A stretch of 64,000 bases of DNA from Tipula vernalis (taxonomy: Eukaryota; Arthropoda; Insecta; Diptera; Tipulidae): contig OY282560.1 in assembly GCA_958295665.1 (NCBI GenBank), positions 39,598,590 to 39,662,589 of the forward strand. Direction: 5' to 3'. Shown piece after piece: positions 1 through 15,418 of the stretch. A model generated the notes under the pieces. That model was not told the origin of the DNA. It searched no databases and was given only the letters and a program-made list of their open reading frames with translations. Position numbers and translations under genes: made by a program. The stretch's first letter is position 1. Every line of letters begins with the position of its first letter.

Positions 1-930
1 AAACCGTCTCCATAAACACTAATACCATATCCAATTTTGGAGGATATAAGGGCCTTTCTTAGCATATCAGTCACACTGGGGTGAGCGCCCCATTTAGGTT
101 TACTCACCCGTTTAATCAAATTTATACGATTCTTGCAGTTATCTGCCAAAATTTTCATGTGCTTCCCAAAATTCATGTGCCTATCAATCCAAATAGCCAA
201 ATACTAAATAGTTCAATTCTATTATTATCCAGTCTAATGTTTAGATTTACGTCATTCGTTCTAAAACTCATTTAAGCACACTTATTAGGATTCACTCTTA
301 AATTTAACATTTTCATTTTTCCAATTACTTCATCTACTCCCTTTTGCGCCTTTTGAGCCACCGCATCAATACTTCTTCCTTTTCCAATTATAACAAAATC
401 ATCTGCAAATTGCAGAACGATTTGATTTTCTGTATTGATGCGGTGTATCTCGCTGGTATATCCTTGCGGAAGTCCAACATTCGCCACGCCCTCTAACCTA
501 TACCCACTTCCATTTAAAACAATTTTTCTTTCACTCATAAAATCTTTTATCCACATACATACCTTCCGTGAAAATCCAAAATTCGACAGAATTTGTTGTA
601 ATTTCCACGGAACCACATAATCATAGGCCCTTTCAATGTCCAAAAATACCGCAACTCCAACAACTTTTCCACACACTCGATTGCAGAGTGGTTCTTGCGA
701 AATCCGAATGTTGTTGTTGGCAACAAATTATTTTCATTCATAAAAGCATCCATTCGTTCTTTGATCATTCCATTTAAAATTTTAATAAATACATTCAACA
801 TACATATGCCACGATAATTTATTGCCACATTCGGATCTCTATCCCGTTTAGGAATGGGAACCACCCTGCTTTTTCCATTTGTTTGGTATTTTTGAACTCA
901 TCCATACGTTGTTGAGTGTCTCAAGCAAAT
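1..930 (-). pseudogene. I-clade non-LTR retrotransposon RT fragment
   Basis: Part of the reverse transcriptase of the same non-LTR family as the two elements at 26-35 kb. Read on the minus strand it gives the finger and palm blocks: a PIPKRDRDPN block, a VFLDIERAYDYVVPW block (first catalytic Asp) and LQFADDFV (the catalytic Asp pair). The match to 27560-28563 continues to the left edge of the window, so the element goes on outside it. Two short deletions, near 468 and 656, remove about 30 bp each and break the frame: the SRISPALFNLYTSEI block is shortened to GYTSEI. The match stops near 930 without a 5' UTR or ORF1. Dead copy, older than the pair at 26-35 kb. Confidence 0.9.
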
Positions 931-3240
931 TATTATTTAAGAGTCTTTAATTATTATTTGAGAGAAAAAGATTTTCATTCACGCGGAACACTAATATGAA
1001 AAATAACTTTGTTACATAACTGCCGTTGTTAGAGACTGAATAGTAAATTTAGAATCAACACATTTTTTTAAAATTTAATTTAAAAATGTCGGTTGTGCTC
1101 AATATTTTTAAAAAGTTGCAGTTGTTAATTTGATTTTCGTTTTTGTATCGTTTAACAAGCGATAGTTTTGAGTTTAAGGTTAAGTCTCTTTAACAGTTCA
1201 GTCCACTTTGTGGCAATGAAGGCCCACATCCGTTAACATCTCTGAAATTATGGGAAGTAACCATAGTGTAGTATCAATTTTAACAGGTTTAGCGTTTTCA
1301 CAATTTGTAAAAAATTTTCGAATATGCCCAACCCTTTTTATCTTAATACTGATAAAAGTTTAACTTAACCTGTTTACTTTACGAAAATTTCGCCCCATTC
1401 CTGGGTCTTTAAGTCATTTACACTTTTTTCTGTATGTACCTCCACGTTTTGTCAAATACTTTTTACCGGTTCTTACTAATATACAAAAAATCAAATTAGA
1501 AGACATAGTTTTGTGTAACATTCTTGCGATGTAATGTTTTATTTGATTCTGTTTGGACTTTTGTGCTTTGGTTAGTTAAACCATAAGAATTAATCTGTCA
1601 TTAAAACAGTCTCTTGTGAAATGAACACTGATAAACATCGTGGAGCTTTCTCCAGGAAAACTCGTAACAAAAATTAAAGGGTATGCTAGGTTTTACTTGG
1701 GTGCACGTTTAAAGGGGTTAGCGTTGGTTAATTTCCTAACGTCCTTCAGAGCGATGCATCTAATCAGAAAAACAATAATAACAAGTCGTGTTATAAATAT
1801 TAGTTGCTAACTATCTGGTCTAGTAGATATTACGTCATTTGCTCAATGCTTTTATCTGGCAATGCAATCATTTAACCAGATAATTAAAGCTAGAAAATAG
1901 AAAAATTAAATTTTTTTTGTTATTCTCATTCAGATCAAAACTGAACTTACAAAATTCTTGATAATTTAGCATTAATTAGTTAAGTTAGAACTAATTAGAA
2001 AAATTAATTAATTTTCCACAAATTGAATCAATATTTCAATTTCAATTTCTTGTATTGCTAAAAAAAGACTAAACAACCTTTAATAAACACGATCGAGTTT
2101 GATTTGTTGCCCGTTTCGGGTTTTTCGATTGGTTTCTAAGATCGGGTGCCATTTTGTATGGTATAGAATCATTTCTTATGTTTTAAATAAAAGTAGTGAA
2201 AGCAAAATTGAAAACACAACCATACTCCTCTTGTTTGTTTAAAACCGATAATCGAATAGGTAAATGTTTTGGTTGGACATATGCCATTTATAGAGGGTGT
2301 CATTTATTTCGGAGATCGGACCGATTTTTTAATTTATCTCTATTATAACGTACCTACAAAATGAAAGCAATACAATTTAAAAAGAAACGGCATAAGTTGC
2401 ACCAACAAATGTATTTCGTGTACTTTTCGGCCATATTCGATGGATTTTATTTTTATTCACCATTGTTTCGGTTTCTTTCCTTCGTTTTGGTTTACCGTGA
2501 TTGGTTCAGTTTTAATGTTTTTGTTAACTACTTCCCTTTGTTAAACAATAAAATTAAACATATTTGCAGTTGTTGTATTTTTAAGCAAAACAAAGTAAAG
2601 ATTTACTAGCGGGTAACATAAACTCAATAAAATATTCACACAATAATAATACATTCACTAATCAACAATTATTCTGCTTGTGCTAAGGCAAAACCAACAA
2701 AAATGTTTATACACGCCGTCTCGTTCGCTCCTTATACAGATCCTATCCAACAAATGTACGCTATATTGTGTAAATAATGTTATGCCGTCTACACATATTG
2801 ATGCTCCACTCTAAAATCTATTGTACGTTGAACCACGGAAAACACCACTCATTGGCTTGAACTTTTTTAACAAATATTTTAATATACAGGTCAACTCAGC
2901 GATATTCAACTTGGCATAAGTCAACTAGCGTATGGTCATCTTATAAGGCACTGGTTAGCTTATAAAAGCGGTAATAGTAATCCAGTAACAGTAACGTGGC
3001 ATCCCACGGTATAGGAAATTTTACTAACAAAATTATTTTATTTCGCCGAAAATTTTTGTATAGCGAAATTAATTCATTATCAATATGAATTAAATCCGTG
3101 ACAGTAACATTTTACTTTAATACTTGAATTTTGCGCGGCTTTAATTCAGCTTTTCAAAATTTTTGACATTTTCCAAATATTCACGAAAAAGTGGTTGTTA
3201 TGGAAAATTTGATAAATTATATTTAACTAACTGCGTCAAC
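931..3240. other. AT-rich DNA without recognisable gene
   Basis: I see no coding similarity, RNA gene or clear repeat array. A short open frame at 2361-2609 has no recognisable motif and a composition typical of chance frames in AT-rich DNA. The segment ends where diverged satellite monomers begin. Confidence 0.6.
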
Positions 3241-6200
3241 TCACCTATATACAGGGACCCGACCTCTTGAATCTAAGCATATTTCTTATAAGCAATAAAT
3301 TAAAAAAAAACTAAATTTAAGAATAAAATTATTTGGGGCACCTAAATATAGGGCCAGACCCACCTAATTTTGGTATAAAACTCTTACGCAATATTTTAAT
3401 ATGGTTGGATAGGGATTTGGAAATGGATTTTATAAGTTAAGATTATAAAAAATACGATGTAAAAAACATTTCAACGCCCTTAGATCCATGAGACCGACCC
3501 CTCGGATACCACTATACAATTAATATCATTTAACAATTTTATCTAAACTTATTCCTGTGAGTTTAAACAAAAAATCGAATTTTTACAGAGAACCAACTCA
3601 GGGACACCTAGACCAAGACTTGACTTTTTCAAAAATACTAAGCAAACCTGCTCATAAGAAAAAGTGGCACCAAAATCTCATTTACTTTAAAAATTGACTT
3701 ATATCGGTTTTCCAGTCTACGTTTCAAAAGGTTGTGAAATATATTTTGGCTCCCTTAGATTCAAGCTACCGACCTTTCGGATCTGAGTATACGGTTAATT
3801 TATTTTAACCATTTATCTAACCTTAGTTCCGTTCACTTAAAACAAAACAAACATTTAAAAAAAAATTGTTGGGGGTGAAAAACATTTCAACGTCCTTAGA
3901 TCCATGAGACCGACCCTTCGGATACCACTATACAATTAATATCATTTAACGATTTTTATCTAAACTTATTCCTGTGAATTTAAACAAAAAATCGAATTTT
4001 TACAGAGAACCAACTCGGGGACACCTAGACCAAGACTTGACCCTTTCAAAAATACTAAGCAAACCTGCTCATAAGAAAAAGTGGCACCAAAATCTCATTT
4101 ACTTTAAAAATTGACTTATATTGTGAAATATATTTTGGCTCCCTTAGATTCAAGCGACCGACCTTTCGGATCTGAGTATACGGTTAATTTATTTTAACCA
4201 TTTATCTAACCTTAGTTCCGTACACTTAAAATAAAACAAACATTTAAAAAAAAATTGTTGGGGGTGAAAAACATTTCAACGCCCTTAGATCCATGAGACC
4301 GACCCTTCGGATACCACTACACAATTAATATCATTTAACGATTTTTATCTAAACTTATTCCTGTGAATTTAAAAAAAAATCTAATTTTAACAGAAAACAA
4401 ACTCGGGGACACCTAGACCAAGACTTGACCCCTTCAAAAATACTAAGCAAACCTGCTCATAAAAAAAAAGTGGAACCAAAATCTCATTTACTTTAAAAAT
4501 TGAATTATATCGGTTTTCCAGTCTACGTTTCAAAAGGTTGTGAAATATATTTTGGCTCCCTTAGATTCAAGCTACCGACCTTTCGGATCTGAGTATACGG
4601 GTAATTTATTTTAACCATTTATCTAACCTTAGTTCCGTTCACTTAAAACAAAACAAACATTTAAAAAAAAATTGTTGGGGGTGAAAAACATTTCAACGTC
4701 CTTAGATCCATGAGACCGACCCTTCGGATACCACTATACAATTAATATCATTTAACGATTTTTATCTAAACTTATTCCTGTGAATTTAAACAAAAAATCG
4801 AATTTTTACAGAGAACCAACTCGGGGACACCTAGACCAAGACTTGACCCTTTCAAAAATACTAAGCAAACCTGCTCATAAGAAAAAGTGGCACCAAAATC
4901 TCATTTACTTTAAAAATTGACTTATATTGTGAAATATATTTAGGCTCCCTTAGATTCAAGCGACCGACCTTTCGGATCTGAGTATACGGTTAATTTATTT
5001 TAACCATTTATCTAACCTTAGTTCCGTACACTTAAAATAAAACAAACATTTAAAAAAAAATTGTTGGGGGTGAAAAACATTTCAACGCCCTTAGATCCAT
5101 GAGACCGACCCTTCGGATACCACTACACAATTAATATCATTTAACGATTTTTATCTAAACTTATTCCTGTGAATTTAAAAAAAATCTAATTTTTACAGAA
5201 AACAAACTCGGGGACACCTAGACCAAGACTTGACCCCTTCAAAAATACTAAGCAAACCTACTCATAAAAAAAAAGTGGAACCAAAATCTCATTTACTTTA
5301 AAAATTGAATTATATCGGTTTTCCAGTCTACGTTTCAAAAGGTTGTGAAATATATTTTGGCTCCCTTAGATTCAAGCGACCGACCTTTCGGATCTGAGTA
5401 TACGGTTAATTTATTTTAACCATTTATCTAACCTTAGTTCCGTACACTTAAAACAAAACAAACATTTAAAAAAAAATTGTTGGGGGTGAAAAACATTTCA
5501 ACGTCCTTAGATCCATGAGACCGACCCCTCGGATACCACTATACAATTAATATCATTTAACGATTTTTATCTACACTTATTCCTGTGAATTTAAACAAAA
5601 AATCGAATTTTTACAGAGAACCAACTCGGGGACACCTAGACCAAGACTTGACCCTTTCAAAAATACTAAGCAAACCTGCTCATAAGAAAAAGTGGCACCA
5701 AAATCTCATTTAATTTAAAAATTGACTTATATTGTGAAATATATTTTGGCTCCCTTAGATTCAAGCGACCGACCTTTCGGATCTGAGTATACGGTTAATT
5801 TATTTTAACCATTTATCTAACCTTAGTTCCGTACACTTAAAATAAAACAAACATTTAAAAAAAAATTGTTGGGGGTGAAAAACATTTCAACGCCCTTAGA
5901 TCCATGAGACCGACCCTTCGGATACCACTACACAATTAATATCATTTAACGATTTTTATCTAAACTTATTCCTGTGAATTTAAAAAAAATCTAATTTTAA
6001 CAGAAAACAAACTCGGGGACACCTAGACCAAGACTTGACCCCTTCAAAAATACTAAGCAAACCTGCTCATAAAAAAAAAGTGGAACCAAAATCTCATTTA
6101 CTTTAAAAATTGAATTATATCGGTTTTCCAGTCTACGTTTCAAAAGGTTGTGAAATTTATTTTTGCTCCCTTAGATTCAAGCTACCGACCTTTCGGATCT

Positions 6201-9200
6201 GAGTATACGGGTAATTTATTTTAACCATTTATCTAACCTTAGTTCCGTTCACTTAAAACAAAACAAACATTTAAAAAAAAATTGTTGGGGGTGAAAAACA
6301 TTTCAACGTCCTTAGATCCATGAGACCGACCCTTCGGATACCACTATACAATTAATATCATTTAACGATTTTTATCTAAACTTATTCCTGTGAATTTAAA
6401 CAAAAAATCGAATTTTTACAGAGAACCAACTCGGGGACACCTAGACCAAGACTTGACCCTTTCAAAAATACTAAGCAAACCTGCTCATAAGAAAAAGTGG
6501 CACCAAAATCTCATTTACTTTAAAAATTGACTTATATTGTGAAATATATTTAGGCTCCCTTAAATTCAAGCTACCGACCTTTCGGATCTGAGTATACGGT
6601 TAATTTATTTTAACCATTTATCTAACCTTAGTTCCGTACACTTAAAATAAAACAAACATTTAAAAAAAAATTGTTGGGGGTGAAAAACATTTCAACGCCC
6701 TTAGATCCATGAGACCGACCCTTCGGATACCACTACACAATTAATATCATTTAACGATTTTTATCTAAACTTATTCCTGTGAATTTAAAAAAAATCTAAT
6801 TTTTACAGAAAACAAACTCGGGGACACCTAGACCAAGACTTGACCCCTTCAAAAATACTAAGCAAACCTACTCATAAAAAAAAAGTGGAACCAAAATCTC
6901 ATTTACTTTAAAAATTGAATTATATCGGTTTTCCAGTCTACGTTTCAAAAGGTTGTGAAATATATTTTGGCTCCCTTAGATTCAAGCGACCGACCTTTCG
7001 GATCTGAGTATACGGTTAATTTATTTTAACCATTTATCTAACCTTAGTTCCGTACACTTAAAACAAAACAAACATTTAAAAAAAAATTGTTGGGGGTGAA
7101 AAACATTTCAACGTCCTTAGATCCATGAGACCGACCCCTCGGATACCACTATACAATTAATATCATTTAACGATTTTTATCTAAACTTATTCCTGTGAAT
7201 TTAAACAAAAAATCGAATTTTTACAGAGAACCAACTCGGGGACACCTAGACCAAGACTTGACCCTTTCAAAAATACTAAGCAAACCTGCTCATAAGAAAA
7301 AGTGGCACCAAAATCGCATTTACTTTAAAAATTGACTTATATCGGTTTTCCAGTCTACGTTTCAAAAGGTTGTGAAATATATTTTGGCTCCCTTAGATTC
7401 AAGCTACCGACCTTTCGGATCTGAGTATACGGTTAATTTATTTTAACCATTTATCTAACCTTAGTTCCGTTCACTTAAAACAAAACAAACATTTAAAAAA
7501 AAATTGTTGGGGGTGAAAAACATTTCAACGTCCTTAGATCCATGAGACCGACCCCTCGGATACCACTGTACAATTAATATCATTTAACGATTTTTATCTA
7601 AACTTATTCCTGTGAATTTAAACAAAAAATCGAATTTTTACAGAGAACCAACTCGGGGACACCTAGACCAAGACTTGACCCTTTCAAAAATACTAAGCAA
7701 ACCTGCTCATAAGAAAAAGTGGCACCAAAATCTCATTTACTTTAAAAATTGACTTATATTGTGAAATATATTTTGGCTCCCTTAGATTCAAGCGACCGAC
7801 CTTTCGGATCTGAGTATACGGTTAATTTATTTTAACCATTTATCTAACCTTAGTTCCGTACACTTAAAATAAAACAAACATTCAAAAAAAAATTGTTGGG
7901 GGTGAAAAACATTTCAACGCCCTTAGATCCATGAGACCGACCCTTCGGATATCACTACACAATTAATATCATTTAACGATTTTTATCTAAACTTATTCCT
8001 GTGAATTTAAAAAAAATCTAATTTTTACAGAAAACAAACTCGGGGACACCTAGACCAAGACTTGACCCCTTCAAAAATACTAAGCAAACCTGCTCATAAA
8101 AAAAAAGTGGAACCAAAATCTCATTTACTTTAAAAATTGATTTATATCGGTTTTCCAGTCTACGTTTCAAAAGGTTGTGAAATATATTTTGGCTCCCTTA
8201 GATTCAAGCTACCGACCTTTCGGATCTGAGTATACGGTTAATTTATTTTAACCATTTATCTAACCTTAGTTCCGTTCACTTAAAACAAAACAAACATTTA
8301 AAAAAAAATTGTTGGGGGTGAAAAACATTTCAACGTCCTTAGATCCATGAGACCGACCCTTCGGATACCACTATACAATTAATATCATTTAACGATTTTT
8401 ATCTAAACTTATTTCTGTGAATTTAAACAAAAAATCGAATTTTTACAGAGAACCAACTCGGGGACACCTAGACCAAGACTTGACCCTTTCAAAAATACTA
8501 AGCAAACCTGCTCATAAGAAAAAGTGGCACCAAAATCTCATTTACTTTAAAAATTGACTTATATTGTGAAATATATTTTGGCTCCCTTAGATTCAAGCGA
8601 CCGACCTTTCGGATCTGAGTATACGGTTAATTTATTTTAACCATTTATCTAACCTTAGTTCCGTACACTTAAAATAAAACAAACATTTAAAAAAAAATTG
8701 TTGGGGGTGAAAAACATTTCAACGTCCTTAGATCCATGAGACCGACCCCTCGGATACCACTATACAATTAATATCATTTAACGATTTTTATCTAAACTTA
8801 TTCCTGTGAATTTAAACAAAAAATCGAATTTTTACAGAGAACCAACTCGGGGACACCTAGACCAAGACTTGACCCTTTCAAAAATACTAAGCAAACCTGC
8901 TCATAAGAAAAAGTGGCACCAAAATCTCATTTACTTTAAAAATTGACTTATATTGTGAAATATATTTTGGCTCCCTTAGATTCAAGCGACCGACCTTTCG
9001 GATCTGAGTATACGGTTAATTTATTTTAACCATTTATCTAACCTTAGTTCCGTACACTTAAAACAAAACAAACATTTAAAAAAAAATTGTTGGGGGTGAA
9101 AAACATTTCAACGTCCTTAGATCCATGAGACCGACCCCTCGGATACCACTATACAATTAATATCATTTAACGATTTTTATCTAAACTTATTTCTGTGAAT

Positions 9201-11043
9201 TTAAACAAAAAATCGAATTTTTACAGAGAACCAACTCGGGGACACCTAGACCAAGACTTGACCCTTTCAAAAATACTAAGCAAACCTGCTCATAAGAAAA
9301 AGTGGCACCAAAATCGCATTTACTTTAAAAATTGACTTATATCGGTTTTCCAGTCTACGTTTCAAAAGGTTGTGAAATATATTTTGGCTCCCTTAGATTC
9401 AAGCTACCGACCTTTCGGATCTGAGTATACGGTTAATTTATTTTAACCATTTATCTAACCTTAGTTCCGTTTACTTAAAACAAAACAAACATTTAAAAAA
9501 AAATTGTTGGGGGTGAAAAACATTTCAACGTCCTTAGATCCATGAGACCGACCCTTCGGATACCACTATACAATTAATATTATTTAACGATTTTTATCTA
9601 AACTTATTTCTGTGAATTTAAACAAAAAATCGAATTTTTACAGAGAACCAACTCGGGGACACCTAGACCAAGACTTGACCCTTTCAAAAATACTAAGCAA
9701 ACCTGCTCATAAGAAAAAGTGGCACCAAAATCTCATTTACTTTAAAAATTGACTTATATTGTGAAATATATTTTGGCTCCCTTAGATTCAAGCGACCGAC
9801 CTTTCGGATCTGAGTATACGGTTAATTTATTTTAACCATTTATCTAACCTTAGTTCCGTACACTTAAAACAAAACAAACATTTAAAAAAAAATTGTTGGG
9901 GGTGAAAAACATTTCAACGTCCTTAGATCCATGAGACCGACCCCTCGGATACCACTATACAATTAATATCATTTAACGATTTTTATCTAAACTTATTCCT
10001 GTGAATTTAAACAAAAAATCGAATTTTTACAGAGAACCAACTCGGGGACACCTAGACCAAGACTTGACCCTTTCAAAAATACTAAGCAAACCTGCTCATA
10101 AGAAAAAGTGGCACCAAAATCGCATTTACTTTAAAAATTGACTTATATCGGTTTTCCAGTCTACGTTTCAAAAGGTTGTGAAATATATTTTGGCTCCCTT
10201 AGATTCAAGCTACCGACCTTTCGGATCTGAGTATACGGTTAATTTATTTTAACCATTTATCTAACCTTAGTTCCGTTCACTTAAAACAAAACAAACATTT
10301 AAAAAAAAATTGTTGGGGGTGAAAAACATTTCAACGTCCTTAGATCCATGAGACCGACCCTTCGGATACCACTACACAATTAATATCATTTAACGATTTT
10401 CATCTAAACTTATTCCTGTGAATTTAAAAAAAATCTAATTTTTACAGAAAACAAACTCGGGGACACCTAGACCAAGACTTGACCCCTTCAAAAATACTAA
10501 GCAAACCTGCTCATAAGAAAAAAGTGGAACCAAAATCTCATTTACTTTAAAAATTGAATTATATCGGTTTTCCAGTCTACGCTTCAAAAGGTTGTGAAAT
10601 ATATTTTGGCTCCCTTAGATTCAAGCGACCGACCTTTCGGATCTGAGTTTACGGTTAATTTATTTAACCATTTATCTAACCTTAGTTCCGTACACTTAAA
10701 ACAAAACAAACATTTAAAAAAAAATTGTTGGGGGTGAAAAACATTTCAACGCCCTTAGATTCATGAGACCGACCCCTCGGATACCACTACACAATTAATA
10801 TCATTTAACGATTTTTATCTAAACTAATTCCTGTGAATTTAAAAAAAAATCGAATTTTTACAGAAAACAAACTCGGGGACACCTAGACCAAGACTTGACC
10901 CTTTCAAAAATACTAAGGCTCATAAGAAAAAAGTGGCACCAAAATCTCATTTACTTTAAAAATTGAATTATATCGGTTTTCCAGTCTACGCTTCAAAAGG
11001 TTGTGAAATATATTTTGGCTCCCTTAGATTCAAGCGACCGACC
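3241..11043. repeat. Satellite array with higher-order structure
   Basis: Tandem array of two monomer types. The anchor word catttcaacg starts at 3467, 3883, 4272, 4689, 5078, 5494, 5883, 6299, 6688, 7104, 7521, 7910, 8326, 8715, 9104, 9521, 9910, 10327 and 10742. Spacings are 415-417 bp (long, L) or 389 bp (short, S), in the order L S L S L S L S L L S L S S L S L L. Long monomers carry about 27 extra bases (cggttttccagtctacgttt and onward). Variants such as 'atatatttaggctccc' (about 4936 and 6546) and 'tacgggtaattt' (about 4595 and 6205) recur about 1610 bp apart, giving a four-monomer higher-order unit. Each monomer holds two diverged ~200-bp halves, each with cccttagat, then ccgacc, then tcggat. 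The left edge (3241-3466) is strongly diverged; the right edge is abrupt. No coding potential. Confidence 0.96.
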
Positions 11044-13655
11044 TATCCGATACGCTTTTATTAAAATATGCCAATTAAATGTTGAAGGATTAACCAAGGC
11101 GAAAGTTGAATATTTGTCAAGATTTCTTCACACCAACAAATGTGATGTTTTGCTTTTACAGGAAACCCATATGAAAGATGATCTTCAACTTTCGAATTGC
11201 GGATTAATAAATGAATTTTCGTGCATTGATTCTATTCATCATGAACATTATTGAATTGCGACATTTATAAGAAGTGATTTATGTGACGATTGTTCCGTTT
11301 TATTAAAATCAAACATCAATAATATTGAAATTCTGGTTGTCAAATTAAACGACGTGAAAATTTTAAATGTTTATAAACCTCCTGGCTCTTCTTGGTCAAC
11401 ACCATTACCAGTATTTAATCATCCCGCTAGTCATCATTGTCTGTGGGGTTACAACCAAGATGATTTGAATGGAGAATTTATACTTGATTGGGCAAATAGA
11501 AACCGTTTACACTTATTATTTGATGCTAAAGATAAATCAACATTTCATTCTGGTAGATGGAACAGAGGATATAACCCGGATCTATGTTTTGTTTCAACAG
11601 ACGATTCGTTCAATGTCTTATCTGCTGTAAGAACTGTAAGTAATAAATTTCCAAGAAGTCAACATCGATGTGTTTTTCTAGAAGTCGGAATAAAAATTCC
11701 AATAATAAAATCATTGCCGAAACCGAGATGGAACTTTAAAAAAAGTAATTGGACAGAATTTTCCAAAGCGATAGATTTGAACATCCGATGGATTTCTCCG
11801 GTTGTTGAAAATTATAATAGAATTGTGGGACTCCTAATATCTACGGCTAAACGATTTATTCCAAGAGGGTTTCGAAGAACATACATTCCAAATTGGTCCG
11901 ATGAATGTGAAAGATTATGGTTGTTGTATCAAGAGAACGACGAATCTAAAGAAATTGCAGATCAATTAATTAATGAATTAAATCAGGAACGTACTGCAAA
12001 ATGAATAAATTTATTTGAAATAATGGATTTTTCATCAGGTGTTTCCCGAATTTTTTATTCATTTATCAAAAAATGGCCGTAATTGGTTGGCGAAATTTTA
12101 TTATGATTGTTATAATCGTGACAAAATTCCTCCGATTTGGAATTTATCAAAAGCTTGTGCCATTTTAAAACCTGGAAAGGACAAACATCTACCTGAAAAT
12201 TATAGACCGATATCTTTGTTGTGCATTGGATATAAAATTTTCGAAAAAACTATTTATAACAAAATTTTTCCAACACTTGATGAAAATATTCCAAATTATC
12301 AAGCCGGTTTTCGTCAGGAAGAAATTGTTGTGATCAAGTTTTGTCTTTGGTAACATATATTGAAGCAGGATTCCAAGACAAATTATTACAAATAACTGTT
12401 GCTTTCGTGGATCTAAGTGCAGCATATGATGCGATTTGGAAGAAAGGATTGATGTTGAAATTAAGTAAGATTTTAAAATGTTCAAAAACTTTAAACATGA
12501 TCTCTGCTTTGTAATCGAATCGAAAGTTTGTTGTACATTTGGGAAATCAGAAAAGTAGAATTCGATGTGTGAATAATGGATTGATTCAGGGTTCCGTTCT
12601 TGCTCCTGTTTTGTTCAATGTATATACATCTGATTTAGCTTACCAATTTCCATACAATGACAGAGCGGTGGTTCATGCAGAGCATACTTTGACATTGCAT
12701 TTGGATTTACTAACTGATTATTACAAGAATTGGCGACTAAAGGCGAATCCCAGCAAAACCGAAGTTGCATTTTTTCATTTATCAAATCAACATTCGAATA
12801 CTCGTTTAAATGTTTACATGGATGGAATTTTTTTTTTTATTTGGAGTTACTTTGGATCGAGCTTTAACATTTAGAATTCATTGTTAAAACTTGGACAAAA
12901 TATTAAATCAAGAGTGAACATTATCCAAAAACTATCTGGAACTCGATGGGGGTGCGAATGCTAAAACGTTATGTATATCAGCAATTACATTAGTGAAATC
13001 AACGGCTGAATATTGTTCACCTATATGGGAACATAGTGCCCATACAAATCATGTAGATACAAAACTCAATAGTTGCATGCGAATTATTTCTGGTACAATT
13101 AAAACAACACCATTACCGTTGGCTGCCGATAATGTCCAATATTGAACCACCTCACCTTAGAAGACAGTTAGCATTATACAAAGAACATTTAAAAATTACA
13201 AGATATTTAAACCTTAATATTCATTTCGACATCGATGAAAGAATAGAAAACCGTTTGAATTCTATGAAACCTTTTTAAACAAAAATTGCTAAATTGGGCG
13301 ACTTAACCAACTATGACATCAATAACAATTGGAAGGCACTTTTCAATGAATCAGAGTTTGTCAACAAGTATCTAATTTAAGATCCAACATTAGTTGTCGC
13401 TGGATTTAGAAATTTAAGATATCGTTGGACCTTAGTCAATAGGTTTAGAACAAATCACGGGGTGACAAATTCTGAATTAAATCGTTACAATTATGAAATT
13501 TCCGCTACCTGTGATTGTGGACATCCTATACAAAATATTGTTAACATTTATCAAGAATGCATATTTAGAAGATTTAAAGACGGATTGGACGAAATTCATC
13601 AGATGACTGACGATGCGGTATTATGGATGGATAACTTAGACATTTTTATATGACA
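11044..13655 (+). pseudogene. Jockey/CR1-type non-LTR retrotransposon, 5'-truncated and decayed
   Basis: Broken ORF2-like polyprotein in several frames. In order: APE-type endonuclease (ICQLNVEGLTKAKVEYL and LLLQETH at 11065-11175, then NVYKPPGSSW near 11365), the rest of the endonuclease and linker (11354-12004), RT fingers (ENYRPISLLCIGYKIFEKT near 12195, YQAGFRQ near 12296), an AAYDAIW block near 12420, a QGSVLAPVLFNVYTSDL block near 12586, the thumb (KLSGTRWG near 12928) and a C-terminal Cys-rich tail (CDCGHP near 13510, ending WMDNLDIFI at 13653). I saw no RNase H domain, which fits the jockey/CR1 group. Frameshifts and stops are frequent, and the YADD block is damaged (DRAVVHAEH). The 5' end is missing: the element starts inside the endonuclease directly at the satellite edge. 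The exact clade is uncertain. Confidence 0.85.
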
Positions 13656-13681
13656 TAATTATATTATCAAAATATTTGTAA

Positions 13682-15418
<1,737 letters not shown>

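Noticed and set aside
2361..2609. 82-codon open frame
   Set aside because: No motif and Phe/Tyr/Lys-rich composition typical of chance frames in AT-rich DNA.
3241..11043. CRISPR-like regular repeat-spacer look
   Set aside because: Whole monomers are conserved; there are no variable spacers and the period is about 400 bp. It is a eukaryotic satellite.
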